Positions 36,072-45,139 of a stretch of 64,000 nucleotides of DNA are shown one piece after another. The notes under the pieces are model-generated. The model saw only the letters and a list, made by a program, of their open reading frames with translations, searched no databases and had not been told where the DNA came from. The stretch comes from Paraburkholderia eburnea (lineage in GTDB: Bacteria; Pseudomonadota; Gammaproteobacteria; Burkholderiales; Burkholderiaceae). The DNA lies in assembly GCF_002917095.1 (NCBI RefSeq), contig NZ_PQGA01000002.1, positions 62,001 to 126,000 of the forward strand. The letters run 5' to 3'. The translations under genes and the position numbers were made by a program. Numbering within the stretch: position 1 is the stretch's first letter; each line of letters begins with the position of its first letter.

Positions 36072-36827
36072 ATGACATCGAACGACGACGCGTCCCACAG
36101 CACGCTCGAACGCGGCGCAGGGCTGGCGGTGTGGCGGCAGATCGAGCAGATCCTCGCGGCCGAGATCGCCGCGAAGGGCTTCGGCGACGATGGCCGCCTG
36201 CCGAGCGAAGGCGAACTGGCGAAGCGCTTCGACGTGAACCGCCATACGGTGCGGCGCGCGATGCTGGGCCTCGCGGCGCAGGGGCTGGTGAGCGTCGAGC
36301 AGGGGCGCGGCACCTTCGTGCAGCCCGGCGCGATCGACTACAGCATCGGCAAGCGCACGCGCTTTACGGAAAACCTGCAACGCCATCAGCATTCGGCGGT
36401 GGGCAGGCTGCTGGCGTCGTCGCGGGTGAAGGCGGACCCCGCCGTCGCGAAGGCGCTGGGGCTGCGCGCCGGTGCGCTGGTCTACCGGCTGGAGACGCTG
36501 CACGAATCGGACGGCGTGCCGCTCACCTACGCGCGCAGCTGGTATCCGGCCGCGCGTTTCACCGATCTGCCCACGGTCATGGAGCGTGTGGACAGCACTT
36601 CGAAGGCGCTCGCCGAATTCGGAGTGACCGACTATCTGCGCAAATGGAGCCGGATCGGCAGCGTGCTGCCCGAGCCCGAAGTGGCGCGGCGTCTGAACAT
36701 CAACCGGCAGCAGCCGGTGCTGTGGGTCGAGAACGTCGACGTCGATCTGGAAGGCGTGGCGATCAAATATGGCGTGACGCACTTCGCCGCCGACCGCGTG
36801 CAACTGATGGTGGAACACGACATATGA
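36072..36827 (+). CDS. phnF: Phosphonate metabolism GntR-family regulator PhnF
   Basis: 251-residue HutC-subfamily GntR repressor: winged helix at about 18-85 (GRLPSEGELAKRFDVNRHTV) followed by a UTRA ligand-binding domain from about 100 to 245 with RSWYPAARF. It is divergent from phnG and overlaps the next gene by ATGA, so regulator, DUF1045 and phnN form one unit. The natural ligand is probably a phosphonate or C-P lyase intermediate, not shown by sequence. ATG 36072 is preceded by GAGGGGA. Confidence 0.9.
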   Translation: MTSNDDASHSTLERGAGLAVWRQIEQILAAEIAAKGFGDDGRLPSEGELAKRFDVNRHTVRRAMLGLAAQGLVSVEQGRGTFVQPGAIDYSIGKRTRFTENLQRHQHSAVGRLLASSRVKADPAVAKALGLRAGALVYRLETLHESDGVPLTYARSWYPAARFTDLPTVMERVDSTSKALAEFGVTDYLRKWSRIGSVLPEPEVARRLNINRQQPVLWVENVDVDLEGVAIKYGVTHFAADRVQLMVEHDI

Positions 36828-37573
36828 GCACCGCGACGAGCACCGCGCCCGCGCACTGGAACGGGGCGACGCGCTTCGCGCTTTACTACGCGCCGCCGCG
36901 CGACTCGGCGTGGTGGCAGCGTGGCTGCGCGTGGCTGGGGCGCGACCCGGAAAGCGGTGACGCGCTTGCGCCGCCGCAGCCCGTCGAGCTTGAAAGGCCG
37001 CTCGCGGCGCTCACCGTGGCGCCCGCGCGCTACGGCTGGCACGGCACGCTCGTGCCGCCGTTTCGCCTCGCCGACGGCGTGACGCCGCAGGCGCTCGTCG
37101 CCGCCACGCAGGCCTGGGCCGCGCGGCGCGCGCGCTTTGACGTGGCGGCGGAGGCGGCGACGCTGGGCCGCTTCGTCGCCGTGCGCGCCGCCGACGACGC
37201 AGGTGCGCAGGCGCTCCAGCAACTGGCCGGCGACGCCTTGCGCGCGCTCGGATCGTTGCGCGCGGCGCAGACGCCCGCCGAACTGGCAAAGCGCCTCGAC
37301 GCGCCGCTCACGCCGCTCACGCCGCGCCAGCGCGACTACGTCGAGACCTGGGGTTATCCGTACGTATTCGATGAATTCCGCTTCCATATGACGCTTTCCG
37401 ATTCGCTCGCCGACGCGCCGACGCGCGCCGCGCTCATGCACGCCTGGAACGCGCAGATGCGCGACGCCGGCCCGCTGCCGGTGCACGGCGTCGCGATCTA
37501 TGTCGAGCCGCAGCCCGGCGCGCCGTTCGAGTTATGGCAGCGCGTGGATTTCCCGACGGAGGGCTGCGCATGA
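36824..37573 (+). CDS. DUF1045 family 2H-phosphoesterase-like phosphonate protein
   Basis: 249-residue protein of the DUF1045 family found in phn operons. It carries the two H-x-T motifs of 2H phosphoesterases: H73-G-T75 in YGWHGTLVPPF and H188-M-T190 in FRFHMTLS. That fold opens cyclic phosphates. It overlaps phnF upstream and phnN downstream by ATGA, so all three are translationally coupled. No phnP (the metallo-beta-lactamase-fold cyclic phosphodiesterase of E. coli) is in the window. The inference is that this protein opens 5-phosphoribosyl 1,2-cyclic phosphate to ribose 1,5-bisphosphate, the PhnN substrate. Confidence 0.88.
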   Translation: MSTATSTAPAHWNGATRFALYYAPPRDSAWWQRGCAWLGRDPESGDALAPPQPVELERPLAALTVAPARYGWHGTLVPPFRLADGVTPQALVAATQAWAARRARFDVAAEAATLGRFVAVRAADDAGAQALQQLAGDALRALGSLRAAQTPAELAKRLDAPLTPLTPRQRDYVETWGYPYVFDEFRFHMTLSDSLADAPTRAALMHAWNAQMRDAGPLPVHGVAIYVEPQPGAPFELWQRVDFPTEGCA

Positions 37574-38124
37574 CGGCCCGGCTGATTTACGTGATGGGTC
37601 CGTCGGGGGCGGGCAAGGACACGCTGCTCGGCTACGCGCGCAAGCGGCTCGCGGCGGAGGGCGTGGTGTTCGCGCATCGCTATATCACGCGCGCGGAAGG
37701 CGGTGGCGAGAACCACATCGCGCTTACCGATACCGAATTCGAAGCGCGCGCACGCATGGGCCTGTTCGCGCTGCACTGGCGCAGCCACGCGCTGAGCTAT
37801 GGCATCGGCGTGGAAATCGAGCAGTGGCTCAAGCTGGGTTGCACCGTCGTGGTGAACGGCTCGCGCGCCTACGTGAGCGAAGCGCTGGCGCGCTATCCGC
37901 GCATGACGCTCGTGCACGTGAACGCCGCGCAGCACGTGCTGGCCGCGCGGCTCGCTTCGCGCGCGCGGGAGACGCCGGAACAGGTCGCCGAGCGGCTCGC
38001 GCGGCGCGCGCCCTTTGTCGTGCCGGAAGGCGCGACTTTCGTGCAGATCGACAATTCCGGACGGATCGAAGACGCCGGCGCGGCCTTTGTCGCGGCGGTG
38101 CAGCGGGTGGCGCTGACGGGCTGA
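37570..38124 (+). CDS. phnN: Ribose 1,5-bisphosphate phosphokinase
   Basis: 184-residue P-loop kinase that turns ribose 1,5-bisphosphate into PRPP, the last step of the C-P lyase route. Walker A GPSGAGKDT at 10-18, HRYITR substrate segment, and guanylate-kinase-like layout; length matches E. coli PhnN (185). Coupled to the DUF1045 gene by ATGA. The upstream frame opens at 37534 but lacks family similarity. Confidence 0.93.
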   Translation: MTARLIYVMGPSGAGKDTLLGYARKRLAAEGVVFAHRYITRAEGGGENHIALTDTEFEARARMGLFALHWRSHALSYGIGVEIEQWLKLGCTVVVNGSRAYVSEALARYPRMTLVHVNAAQHVLAARLASRARETPEQVAERLARRAPFVVPEGATFVQIDNSGRIEDAGAAFVAAVQRVALTG

Positions 38125-38160
38125 ATGGCGCGCGGGCGCTCGCTTCATGCGTGCCGCCGG

Positions 38161-38198
38161 TTCCTGGGCATTCCTGGGCATTCCAGGGTTCCTGGGTA
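38161..38198. repeat. Short tandem repeat TTCCTGGGCA
   Basis: TTCCTGGGCA is repeated twice in tandem (38161-38180), followed by TTCCAGGG and TTCCTGGGTA. The CCTGG/CCAGG parts can also fold as a small hairpin. It lies between phnN and a LysR gene. Confidence 0.6.
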
Positions 38199-38273
38199 TT
38201 TTGGCCATGCCATCGGCTCATGAGAAGATGACGCCGCCCCCCAAGACCACACGAGACCCTAGCGAGACCGCCC

Positions 38274-39167
38274 TTGGACCGTTTCCAGGAGATGCAGATT
38301 TTCACGCGCATCGTCGACCGCCGCAGCTTCACGCAGGCCGCCGAGGACCTCAACCTGCCGCGCGCCACCGTCACGAATTCGATCAAGCGTCTTGAGACGC
38401 GCCTTGGCGTGCGCCTGCTGGAGCGCACCACGCGCCAGGTGAAGCCCACGCCCGACGGCGACGCTTACTATCAGCGTTGCACGCGTCTGCTCGCCGATCT
38501 CGAAGAAACCGAAGAAGCGTTCCGCGACACCGATCCGCAAGGGCGCCTGCGCGTGAACATGCAGGGCACGCTCGCGCAGTATTTCGTGATGCCGCGCCTG
38601 GCGCAATTTCTCGCGCGCTATCCGCGCATCGAACTCTTTATCGGCTCGGGCGATCATTTCGTCGATCTCGTGCGCGAGGGCATCGATTGCGTGCTGCGCG
38701 CGGGCGAACTCAGCGATTCGTCGATGATCGCGCGGCGCGTCGCGCTGCTCGAACAGGTCACCGTCGCGAGCCCCGGCTATCTCGAACGGCATGGCGATCC
38801 CACGTCGATCGACGCGCTCATGGATGGGCATTTCGCCGTCAACTATCTCTCGCCGGCCACGGGCCGGGCGCATCCGCTCGAATTCGCGCTGGCCGATGGC
38901 GTACGCAACGTCACGCTGCCGGGACCGGTGGCCGTCAATGGCGCGGAGCTGTATACGGCGGGCGCGGTCGCGGGACTGGGGCTGGTGCAGGTGCCGCGCT
39001 ACAGGGTGCGCGAGCAACTGGCCAACGGCGAACTGTGCATCGTGCTGGGCGACCAGCCGCCGCCGCCCATGCCGGTGTCCGTGATGTTTCCGCAGGCGCG
39101 CCAGCTTTCGCTGCGCGTGCGCGCTTTCACGGACTGGCTCGTGCAGGTTTTCGCCGACGTGGGCTGA
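38274..39167 (+). CDS. LysR-family transcriptional regulator
   Basis: 297-residue LysR regulator starting MDRFQEMQIFTRIVDRRSFT, the standard start of the single-gene LysR group that often regulates neighbouring or distant oxidoreductases. The start codon is TTG (38274), forced because no ATG gives the full helix-turn-helix; a clear ribosome binding site is not seen. HTH residues about 4-60, effector domain 88-290. Stand-alone; target unknown. Confidence 0.85.
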   Translation: MDRFQEMQIFTRIVDRRSFTQAAEDLNLPRATVTNSIKRLETRLGVRLLERTTRQVKPTPDGDAYYQRCTRLLADLEETEEAFRDTDPQGRLRVNMQGTLAQYFVMPRLAQFLARYPRIELFIGSGDHFVDLVREGIDCVLRAGELSDSSMIARRVALLEQVTVASPGYLERHGDPTSIDALMDGHFAVNYLSPATGRAHPLEFALADGVRNVTLPGPVAVNGAELYTAGAVAGLGLVQVPRYRVREQLANGELCIVLGDQPPPPMPVSVMFPQARQLSLRVRAFTDWLVQVFADVG

Positions 39168-39416
39168 ATCGGCTGTTCGCCTTCAGGCAGCGTTTTTGGC
39201 CGCCTGGGGCATCTTCCAGCCATTCCCGGCCGGATCGCGGAACCCGCGTCGATGCGGTCCCGGTCGCGCAGCAGGGCTGGGGTCTTGCGGAGCGGCAGAG
39301 GTTCCGATGGTGCGTCGAACCTGGCGGGCTGCGGAGCCTTCGGGGCGGTGCGAAGTGCCATGCGTTCCTGTATCGGTTCGACCGACACGTTAAAAAGGGC
39401 TGACGGCGCGGGACGC

Positions 39417-39447
39417 TTGACTTAGAGTGCACTCGAAGTCCTAACCT
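39417..39447 (+). promoter_or_regulatory. MerR-type promoter and operator
   Basis: TTGACT (39417-39422) and TAACCT (39442-39447) are separated by 19 bp, the over-long spacer characteristic of MerR-controlled promoters. Inside it, GACTTAGAGTG and CACTCGAAGTC (39419-39440) form a 22-bp dyad with one mismatched pair. This should be the autoregulated promoter of the MerR gene starting at 39458. Confidence 0.8.
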
Positions 39448-39457
39448 GAGATCCGTC

Positions 39458-39943
39458 ATGTCAAAAGCCCTGACTATCGGTCAGGTGGCTGCGGCCACCG
39501 GCGTCACCACCCATACGCTACGTTACTACGAGCGGGCTGGGCTGCTGCGTGCCATCGGTCGCACGCAGGCCGGACACCGGCTGTATTCGCCAGCGGACAG
39601 GGATTGGCTGCAATTCGTCATGCGCCTGAAGGCGACCGGGATGCCGATCGCTTCCATCCAGGCGTTTTCCGCACTGCGCTCGCAGGGCGATGCGACCTAC
39701 GATGCCCGGCGCGAAATGCTGGCGGCGCATCGGAACGAGGTGCTGGCACGCATCGAGGATTTGCAGGCCAACCTTGCGGCGATCACGGACAAAATTGCCT
39801 GGTACGAAACGGCGGCGCGGGACGCGACTCGACATGACGAAGAAGCTCAAACCCATCAACAGGAAGAGGATTCGCCATGGATATCGGGATCGACGCAGCG
39901 CCTACGAAGCACGACCGCTACGCGCAGGGCTGGCAAAAACTGA
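39458..39943 (+). CDS. MerR-family transcriptional regulator
   Basis: 161-residue regulator with an N-terminal MerR winged helix (TIGQVAAATGVTTHTLRYYERAGLL, residues about 6-30, shown in two parts as IGQVAAATGV and THTLRYYERAGLL) and a dimerisation coiled coil at about 80-118 (LARIEDLQANLAAITDKIAW). No metal-binding cysteines, so it belongs to the organic-ligand or redox branch. Its last 67 nt overlap the start of the carboxymuconolactone-decarboxylase gene. It most likely controls itself and that gene through the 19-bp-spacer promoter upstream. Confidence 0.85.
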   Translation: MSKALTIGQVAAATGVTTHTLRYYERAGLLRAIGRTQAGHRLYSPADRDWLQFVMRLKATGMPIASIQAFSALRSQGDATYDARREMLAAHRNEVLARIEDLQANLAAITDKIAWYETAARDATRHDEEAQTHQQEEDSPWISGSTQRLRSTTATRRAGKN

Positions 39944-40296
39944 AGCAGATCGACGGCGAGGCCGGCGAGAAAGTCGTGGCGGCGCTGGCGCCCATCGCAC
40001 CGGATTTCGGCCGCCTGTTGATCGAGTTCGGTTTCGGCGACATCTATAGCCGCTCCCAACTTGATCTGCGCGCCCGCGAGATCGCGACGATTGCCGCCCT
40101 AGCCGCGCTTGGCAACGCGCAACCACAGTTGAAGATCCATATCGAGGCCGCGCTGAATGTCGGCTGCACTCGCGATGAAATCGTCGAGGTGTTCATGCAG
40201 ATGGCGCTCTACGCGGGCTTTCCGGCAGCGCTCAATGCACTGTTCGCCGCACGCGAGGTGTTTGCGGCAAACGAGGTGACGGCGTCAGTCGGCTGA
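39877..40296 (+). CDS. Carboxymuconolactone decarboxylase family protein
   Basis: 139-residue AhpD/CMD-fold protein. Residues about 55-110 carry the family core RSQLDLRAREIATIAALAAL, then HIEAALNVGCTRDEIVEV and MALYAGFPAALNAL. True PcaC acts in protocatechuate breakdown, but this fold also covers peroxide-type oxidoreductases; only one cysteine of the AhpD CxxC is present. Its start lies inside the MerR gene and has AGGAAGAGG upstream. It ends by overlapping the convergent GNAT gene by 12 bp. Confidence 0.82.
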   Translation: MDIGIDAAPTKHDRYAQGWQKLKQIDGEAGEKVVAALAPIAPDFGRLLIEFGFGDIYSRSQLDLRAREIATIAALAALGNAQPQLKIHIEAALNVGCTRDEIVEVFMQMALYAGFPAALNALFAAREVFAANEVTASVG

Positions 40297-40719
40297 CAAG
40301 TCCTTGGTGAGAAACACCCTATACGTGCCCGGAGGATCACACGGAATCTTGCCGAATTCAGTCCATCCATGGCGCTTGTAGAACTCGGGCGCCTGGAAGC
40401 TGATCGTGTAGACCACGGCAGAACGGCAACCACGGCGGCGACCCTCGTCTTCGAATCGACGTAGAACGTCGCTGCCTACGCCTTGTCCGCGCGCGGACGT
40501 CGGGAGAAAGAACAGATCGAGAAAAAGCAGGCCGAGCGATGACCGGCCGCTCGCGCCGCCGACAATTTCCCTCGTGAGCGGATCTCGGACCAGGACAGCC
40601 AGCGGTTGGCGGTCTGCGTAGCCAACGTGTTCGTCGTTGAACCGGTTCAGACCGCCGCCAATGATCCTCTCAATGGTCTCGTCCACGGTGTCGGTGACGA
40701 TGATTTCGGGGGCAGGCAT
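40285..40719 (-). CDS. GNAT-family N-acetyltransferase
   Basis: 144-residue acetyl-CoA-dependent N-acyltransferase. The acetyl-CoA loop is ARGQGVGSDVLRRFE at about 76-90, and PEFYKRHGWTEFG near 115-127 is the conserved motif B end. Substrate unknown. ATG 40719 is preceded by AAGGAGA; the frame extends to 40758. The 3' end overlaps the CMD gene tail. Confidence 0.85.
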   Translation of the reverse strand: MPAPEIIVTDTVDETIERIIGGGLNRFNDEHVGYADRQPLAVLVRDPLTREIVGGASGRSSLGLLFLDLFFLPTSARGQGVGSDVLRRFEDEGRRRGCRSAVVYTISFQAPEFYKRHGWTEFGKIPCDPPGTYRVFLTKDLSAD

Positions 40720-40787
40720 AGCGTCTCCTTGATGGCGGCGGCGTGCCGCGAATACCATTTATCGATTCCTTGAGCGCTGATCGCCCC

Positions 40788-41612
40788 TCAAGTCCGCCGC
40801 GAAACCATCCCCGAAACGCGCTGGGCCGCCTGTTGCAGCGGCTCCAGGAAGGTCTTCACCATCTGTTTGGCGGAAGTGCGCTGCGCGTTGCCGCTGATGT
40901 TCATCGCGGCGATCACGCGGCCCTGGCGGTTGCGGATGGGCGCCGAAATCGAAATCAGCCCGCCTTCCAGTTCCTGATCGACGATGGCCCAGCCCTGCTG
41001 GCGGACCTGGGCGATGATTTTCTTCAGCTCGTCCTTGTCGGTCACGGTGCGCGGCGTGTGCGCGTAGAGCGGCGACGCGCCGAGCGTGGCATCGAGCGTG
41101 TCCTCGTCGAGCGCGGCCAGCAGCACGCGCCCCATCGACGTGCAGTAGGCCGGCAGGCGGCTGCCGATCGACAGGTTGATCGTCATGATCTTGTGCGTGG
41201 GCACGCGCAGCACATAGACGATCTCGGTGCGGTCGAGCACGGCCGCCGAACAGCTTTCGTGCACCTCGCCGGACAGGGCCTCCATGACCGGTTCGGCCAG
41301 ATTCCAGAACGGCATCGACGTGAGATAGGCGAAGCCGAGGTCGAGAATCTTGGGCGTGAGCCGGAACAGGCGCCCTTCGGCCTCGACGTAGCCGAGCGTC
41401 TGCAGCGTGAGCAGGATGCGCCGGGCGCCGGCACGCGTGAGGCCGGTGGCCGCGGCGACGTCGGTGAGCGTCTGTTCGGGATGCTCGGCGTTGAACGCGC
41501 GGATCACGGAAAGCCCGCGCGCGAACGACTGCACGTAGGAGTCGCCCGGCTTTTCGGGGATGTCCGTCTGCTCGTCGGAATGGGCGGGCGAGGCGCGGGT
41601 AGCGGGATTCAT
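40788..41612 (-). CDS. IclR-family regulator, PcaR/PobR-like
   Basis: 274-residue IclR-type regulator: N-terminal winged helix at about 28-90 (SFARGLSVIRAFNAEHPEQT, then ATGLTRAGARRILLTL) and a C-terminal effector domain with YCTSMGRVLLAAL. The sequence resembles the PcaR/PcaU/PobR branch that senses beta-ketoadipate or hydroxybenzoate. The pcaF gene 5 kb away has a matching operator (46221-46254), so it is the likely regulator. ATG 41612 is used; the frame extends to 41675. Confidence 0.84.
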   Translation of the reverse strand: MNPATRASPAHSDEQTDIPEKPGDSYVQSFARGLSVIRAFNAEHPEQTLTDVAAATGLTRAGARRILLTLQTLGYVEAEGRLFRLTPKILDLGFAYLTSMPFWNLAEPVMEALSGEVHESCSAAVLDRTEIVYVLRVPTHKIMTINLSIGSRLPAYCTSMGRVLLAALDEDTLDATLGASPLYAHTPRTVTDKDELKKIIAQVRQQGWAIVDQELEGGLISISAPIRNRQGRVIAAMNISGNAQRTSAKQMVKTFLEPLQQAAQRVSGMVSRRT

Positions 41613-42232
41613 GGCGTCGTGGCGTCGGATCAAGGGCTGGAGGCGGCGCGAAAGGAACCCATGACGATAGCGCAAGCGCCTGGTTTCGCCAACCGGCGCG
41701 CGGTGGCGGGCACGCGTCGACGGGAAAACGCAAGCGCGTCGTCACGTTAATCCGGATACGTTACTTGATTTTTCGCAAGTGAAGCGCGGCTTAATGGAGT
41801 TGACGAAGCGATTGAATATCGGTAAGGGATTTAATTTTCCGATTTTAATGTCGATCTGGTTTTAAGCGATTAACCAAAAAATAACCAGCGGCGGTCATTT
41901 TCTTCGTCGATTGAGATCGTGAGTACCGCTCCCATTCACACGATTTTTCACTTGGCAAGCGCTTGATACCGGCTGCGACGCCTTGCCGCGCAGGGCGCGT
42001 CGCCGCATAGAAAGGCATATGAAAGATATCTGTGTCGTTCCGTCGCGCTGTCGTCCACGGGCTGTGACGCCCTCGATAAACCTTAGCCTAAATCAAATTT
42101 TTGAATAAGTCGTTTCCGTAGAATTTCGCTAAAAACGGTACGGGTGCATTTTGCATGGCGGATTTTGCAATGCGAGTGCGTGATGACGTTCAAGGCAGCG
42201 TTCAAAGTGGTTAAACGGAAAAGCAGGCAAAC
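41613..42232 (+). promoter_or_regulatory. Long AT-rich cyo promoter region
   Basis: 620 bp without a gene, clearly richer in A/T than the flanks. It holds a perfect 10-bp palindrome CAAGCGCTTG at 41956-41965 (LacI-like) and a direct repeat TTTTGCANNGCG at 42149-42160 and 42163-42174 (14-bp period) just upstream of cyoA. Terminal oxidase promoters are often controlled by oxygen or redox regulators; no specific site could be assigned. Confidence 0.45.
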
Positions 42233-43126
42233 ATGAAGAGAAAAGCCTTCAAAAGGTGGTTAATCCCCCTCGGCGGCGGGCTCGTCGCCACGCTCGCGGG
42301 ATGTAGCGGCAACCTGACGGTGCTCGATCCCAAGGGCAGCGTCGGGATGGCCGAAAAATCCCTCATCGCCACGGCCACGTGGGCCATGCTGCTCGTCGTG
42401 GTGCCGGTGATCCTGCTCACGCTCTATTTCGCCTGGCGCTACCGCGCGTCCAACCGCAACGCCACCTACGCGCCCAAGTGGGCGCACTCGACGGCAATCG
42501 AAGTGGTGGTCTGGACCATTCCGGCCGTCATCATCCTCTTCCTCGCCGTGCTCACCTGGAAGACCACGCACGAACTCGATCCCTACAAGCCGCTCGAATC
42601 GAACGTGAAGCCCATCAACGTCGAAGTCGTCGCGCTCGACTGGAAGTGGCTCTTCATCTATCCGGACCTGGGCATTGCCACGGTGAACCAGCTTGCGGTG
42701 CCGGTGGGCACGCCGGTCAACTTCCGCATCACGTCGGATTCGGTGATGAACTCGTTCTTCATCCCGCAACTGGGCACCCAGGTCTATGCGATGGCAGGCA
42801 TGCAGACGCGCCTGCACCTCGTCGCCGACGAAGCCGGCAACTACGAAGGCATTTCGGCCAACTACAGCGGCAAGGGCTTCTCCGACATGAAGTTCCGCAC
42901 GCTCGCCACCAGCCAGCAGGATTTCGACGCGTGGGTGCAGAAGGTCAAGGCTTCGCGCGACGGCCTGTCGATGGACGAATACGCGGGCGTCGCGCAGCCG
43001 ACCGAGAAGGCGCCGGTGCAGTACTTCTCGACCGTCGATCCGAAGCTCTTCAACAACATCATCGCGAAGTACAACAACGGCCACGTCACGGACTTCAATG
43101 ACCCGTCGTGCGTGACCAAGGGGTAA
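42233..43126 (+). CDS. cyoA: Ubiquinol oxidase subunit II
   Basis: 297-residue subunit II of a cytochrome bo3-type quinol oxidase in the inner membrane. Lipoprotein signal ending LAGC with Cys24, two membrane helices (about 45-68 and 90-110), and a periplasmic cupredoxin-like domain (VEVVALDWKWLFIYPD) without the CuA ligands of cytochrome c oxidases, which marks it as a quinol enzyme. First gene of cyoABCD; cyoB starts 6 bp after the stop. Confidence 0.94.
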   Translation: MKRKAFKRWLIPLGGGLVATLAGCSGNLTVLDPKGSVGMAEKSLIATATWAMLLVVVPVILLTLYFAWRYRASNRNATYAPKWAHSTAIEVVVWTIPAVIILFLAVLTWKTTHELDPYKPLESNVKPINVEVVALDWKWLFIYPDLGIATVNQLAVPVGTPVNFRITSDSVMNSFFIPQLGTQVYAMAGMQTRLHLVADEAGNYEGISANYSGKGFSDMKFRTLATSQQDFDAWVQKVKASRDGLSMDEYAGVAQPTEKAPVQYFSTVDPKLFNNIIAKYNNGHVTDFNDPSCVTKG

Positions 43127-43132
43127 GCAGTC

Positions 43133-45136
43133 ATGTTCGGAAAACTCACCTTAGAGGCGATCCCGTTCGATCAGCCGATCATCATGGGCGCCGCGGCGTT
43201 CATGGCGCTGATCGTGGTCGCCGTGCTCGGTCTCGTGACCGTGGCCGGCAAGTGGAAGTACATCTGGTCCGAATGGCTCACGAGCGTGGACCATAAGCGC
43301 ATCGGCCTGATGTACATCATCGTGGCGGTGCTGATGCTCGTGCGCGGTTTCGCCGACGCCGTCATGATGCGCGTCCAGCAGGCCATCGCCTTCGACGCGC
43401 CGGGCTATCTGCCGGCGCATCACTATGACCAGATCTTCTCGGCGCACGGCGTCATCATGATCTTCTTCATGGCGATGGCGCTCATGGTCGGGCTGTTCAA
43501 CCTCGTCGTGCCGCTGCAGATCGGCGCGCGCGACGTGGCGTTCCCGTTCCTGAACTCGCTCTCGTTCTGGATGACGGCGATCAGCGCGATTCTCATCAAC
43601 CTGTCGCTGGTGGTCGGCGAGTTCGCACAAACGGGCTGGCTCGCGTATCCGCCGCTTTCGGAACTGCAGTTCAGTCCGGGCGTGGGCGTCGACTACTACA
43701 TCTGGTCGCTGCAGCTGTCGGGCGTGGGCACGCTCATTACCGGCATCAACTTCTTCGTCACCATTCTGAAGATGCGCGCGCCGGGCATGAGCCTCATGAA
43801 GATGCCGGTGTTTACGTGGACGGCGCTGTGCTCGAACGTGCTCATCATGGCCACGTTCCCGATTCTCACGATCGCGCTCGCACTGCTGGGCTTCGACCGT
43901 TACGTCGGTACGCACTTCTTCACGAACGACGGCGGCGGCAACGTCATGCTGTATCTGAACCTGATCTGGGCGTGGGGCCACCCCGAGGTGTATATCCTCG
44001 TGCTGCCTGCGTTCGGCATCTATTCGGAAGTCATGGCCACGTTCGCGAAGAAGCCGCTGTTCGGCTACAAGACGATGGTGTACGCCTCGTGCGCGATCAT
44101 GGTGCTGGCCTTCCTGGTGTGGCTGCATCACTTCTTCACGATGGGCTCGGGCGCCGACGTCAACGCGTTCTTCGGCATCATGACCATGGTCATCGCCATC
44201 CCCACGGGCGTGAAGATTTTCAACTGGCTGTTCACGATGTATCGCGGCCGCATCCACTTCACCGCGCCGGTGCTCTGGACGATCGGCTTCATGGTCACGT
44301 TCTCGATCGGCGGCATGACCGGCGTGATGATGGCGATCCCGGGCGCGGACTTCGTGCTGCACAACTCGCTGTTCCTGATCGCCCACTTCCACAATGCCAT
44401 TATCGGCGGCGTGGTGTTCGGCTACCTCGCGGGCCTGCACTACTGGTTCCCGAAGGTGTTCGGCCTCAAGCCCAATGAAAAGCTCGGCAAGGCGTCGTTC
44501 TGGTGCTGGTTCGTCGGCTTCTATGTGGCGTTCGTGCCGATCTACGTGCTGGGCTTCATGGGCGCGACGCGTCGCCTGAATCACTACGACAACCCCGCAT
44601 GGCAGCCGTATTTCGTCGTGGCCGCGATTGGCGTGGCGATCATCGCGCTGGGCGTCGTGTTTCAGATCCTTCAATGGGTGATGGCGTTCGTCAATCGCAA
44701 CAAGGCGGAATGCCAGGACGTCACGGGCGACCCGTGGGACGGCCGCACGCTCGAATGGGCGACCTCGTCGCCGCCGCCGGTCTATAACTTCGCGGTCATC
44801 CCGCAGGTGCAGGAGATCGACGCCTTTGCTCACATGAAGGAAACGGGCCGCGGTCTGGGTCTCGCGGCGAAGTACAGCGACATTCATATGCCGTCGAACA
44901 CGTCGGCGGGCTTCTTCGTCGGTATGTTCAGCCTGGCGCTGGGTTTCGCGGGCGTGTGGCACATCGTGTGGCTGGGCGTGCTGGCGTTTGCCGCCATTGT
45001 CGTGACGATTGCCGTGCGCAGCTTCAGCGACGATGACGGCTATTACATTCCGGCCGCGAAGGTTCGCGAGATCGAAGAGAAGCGCCATCGCGCGACGGTT
45101 GCCGTCGAGCGCGAACTGGCGGAACTGGAGGCCTAA
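43133..45136 (+). CDS. cyoB: Ubiquinol oxidase subunit I
   Basis: 667-residue haem-copper subunit with about 15 helices that reduces O2 to water and pumps protons. The CuB/haem site is present as WGHPEVYI and WLHHFF, haem ligands as AHGVIMIFF and AHFHNAIIG. Length is close to E. coli CyoB (663). It is followed by cyoC after 3 bp. Confidence 0.96.
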   Translation: MFGKLTLEAIPFDQPIIMGAAAFMALIVVAVLGLVTVAGKWKYIWSEWLTSVDHKRIGLMYIIVAVLMLVRGFADAVMMRVQQAIAFDAPGYLPAHHYDQIFSAHGVIMIFFMAMALMVGLFNLVVPLQIGARDVAFPFLNSLSFWMTAISAILINLSLVVGEFAQTGWLAYPPLSELQFSPGVGVDYYIWSLQLSGVGTLITGINFFVTILKMRAPGMSLMKMPVFTWTALCSNVLIMATFPILTIALALLGFDRYVGTHFFTNDGGGNVMLYLNLIWAWGHPEVYILVLPAFGIYSEVMATFAKKPLFGYKTMVYASCAIMVLAFLVWLHHFFTMGSGADVNAFFGIMTMVIAIPTGVKIFNWLFTMYRGRIHFTAPVLWTIGFMVTFSIGGMTGVMMAIPGADFVLHNSLFLIAHFHNAIIGGVVFGYLAGLHYWFPKVFGLKPNEKLGKASFWCWFVGFYVAFVPIYVLGFMGATRRLNHYDNPAWQPYFVVAAIGVAIIALGVVFQILQWVMAFVNRNKAECQDVTGDPWDGRTLEWATSSPPPVYNFAVIPQVQEIDAFAHMKETGRGLGLAAKYSDIHMPSNTSAGFFVGMFSLALGFAGVWHIVWLGVLAFAAIVVTIAVRSFSDDDGYYIPAAKVREIEEKRHRATVAVERELAELEA

Positions 45137-45139
45137 GCC

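Noticed and set aside
43151..45088. 645-codon minus-strand frame antisense to cyoB
   Set aside because: His/Arg/Asp-rich shadow of a clear haem-copper oxidase gene.
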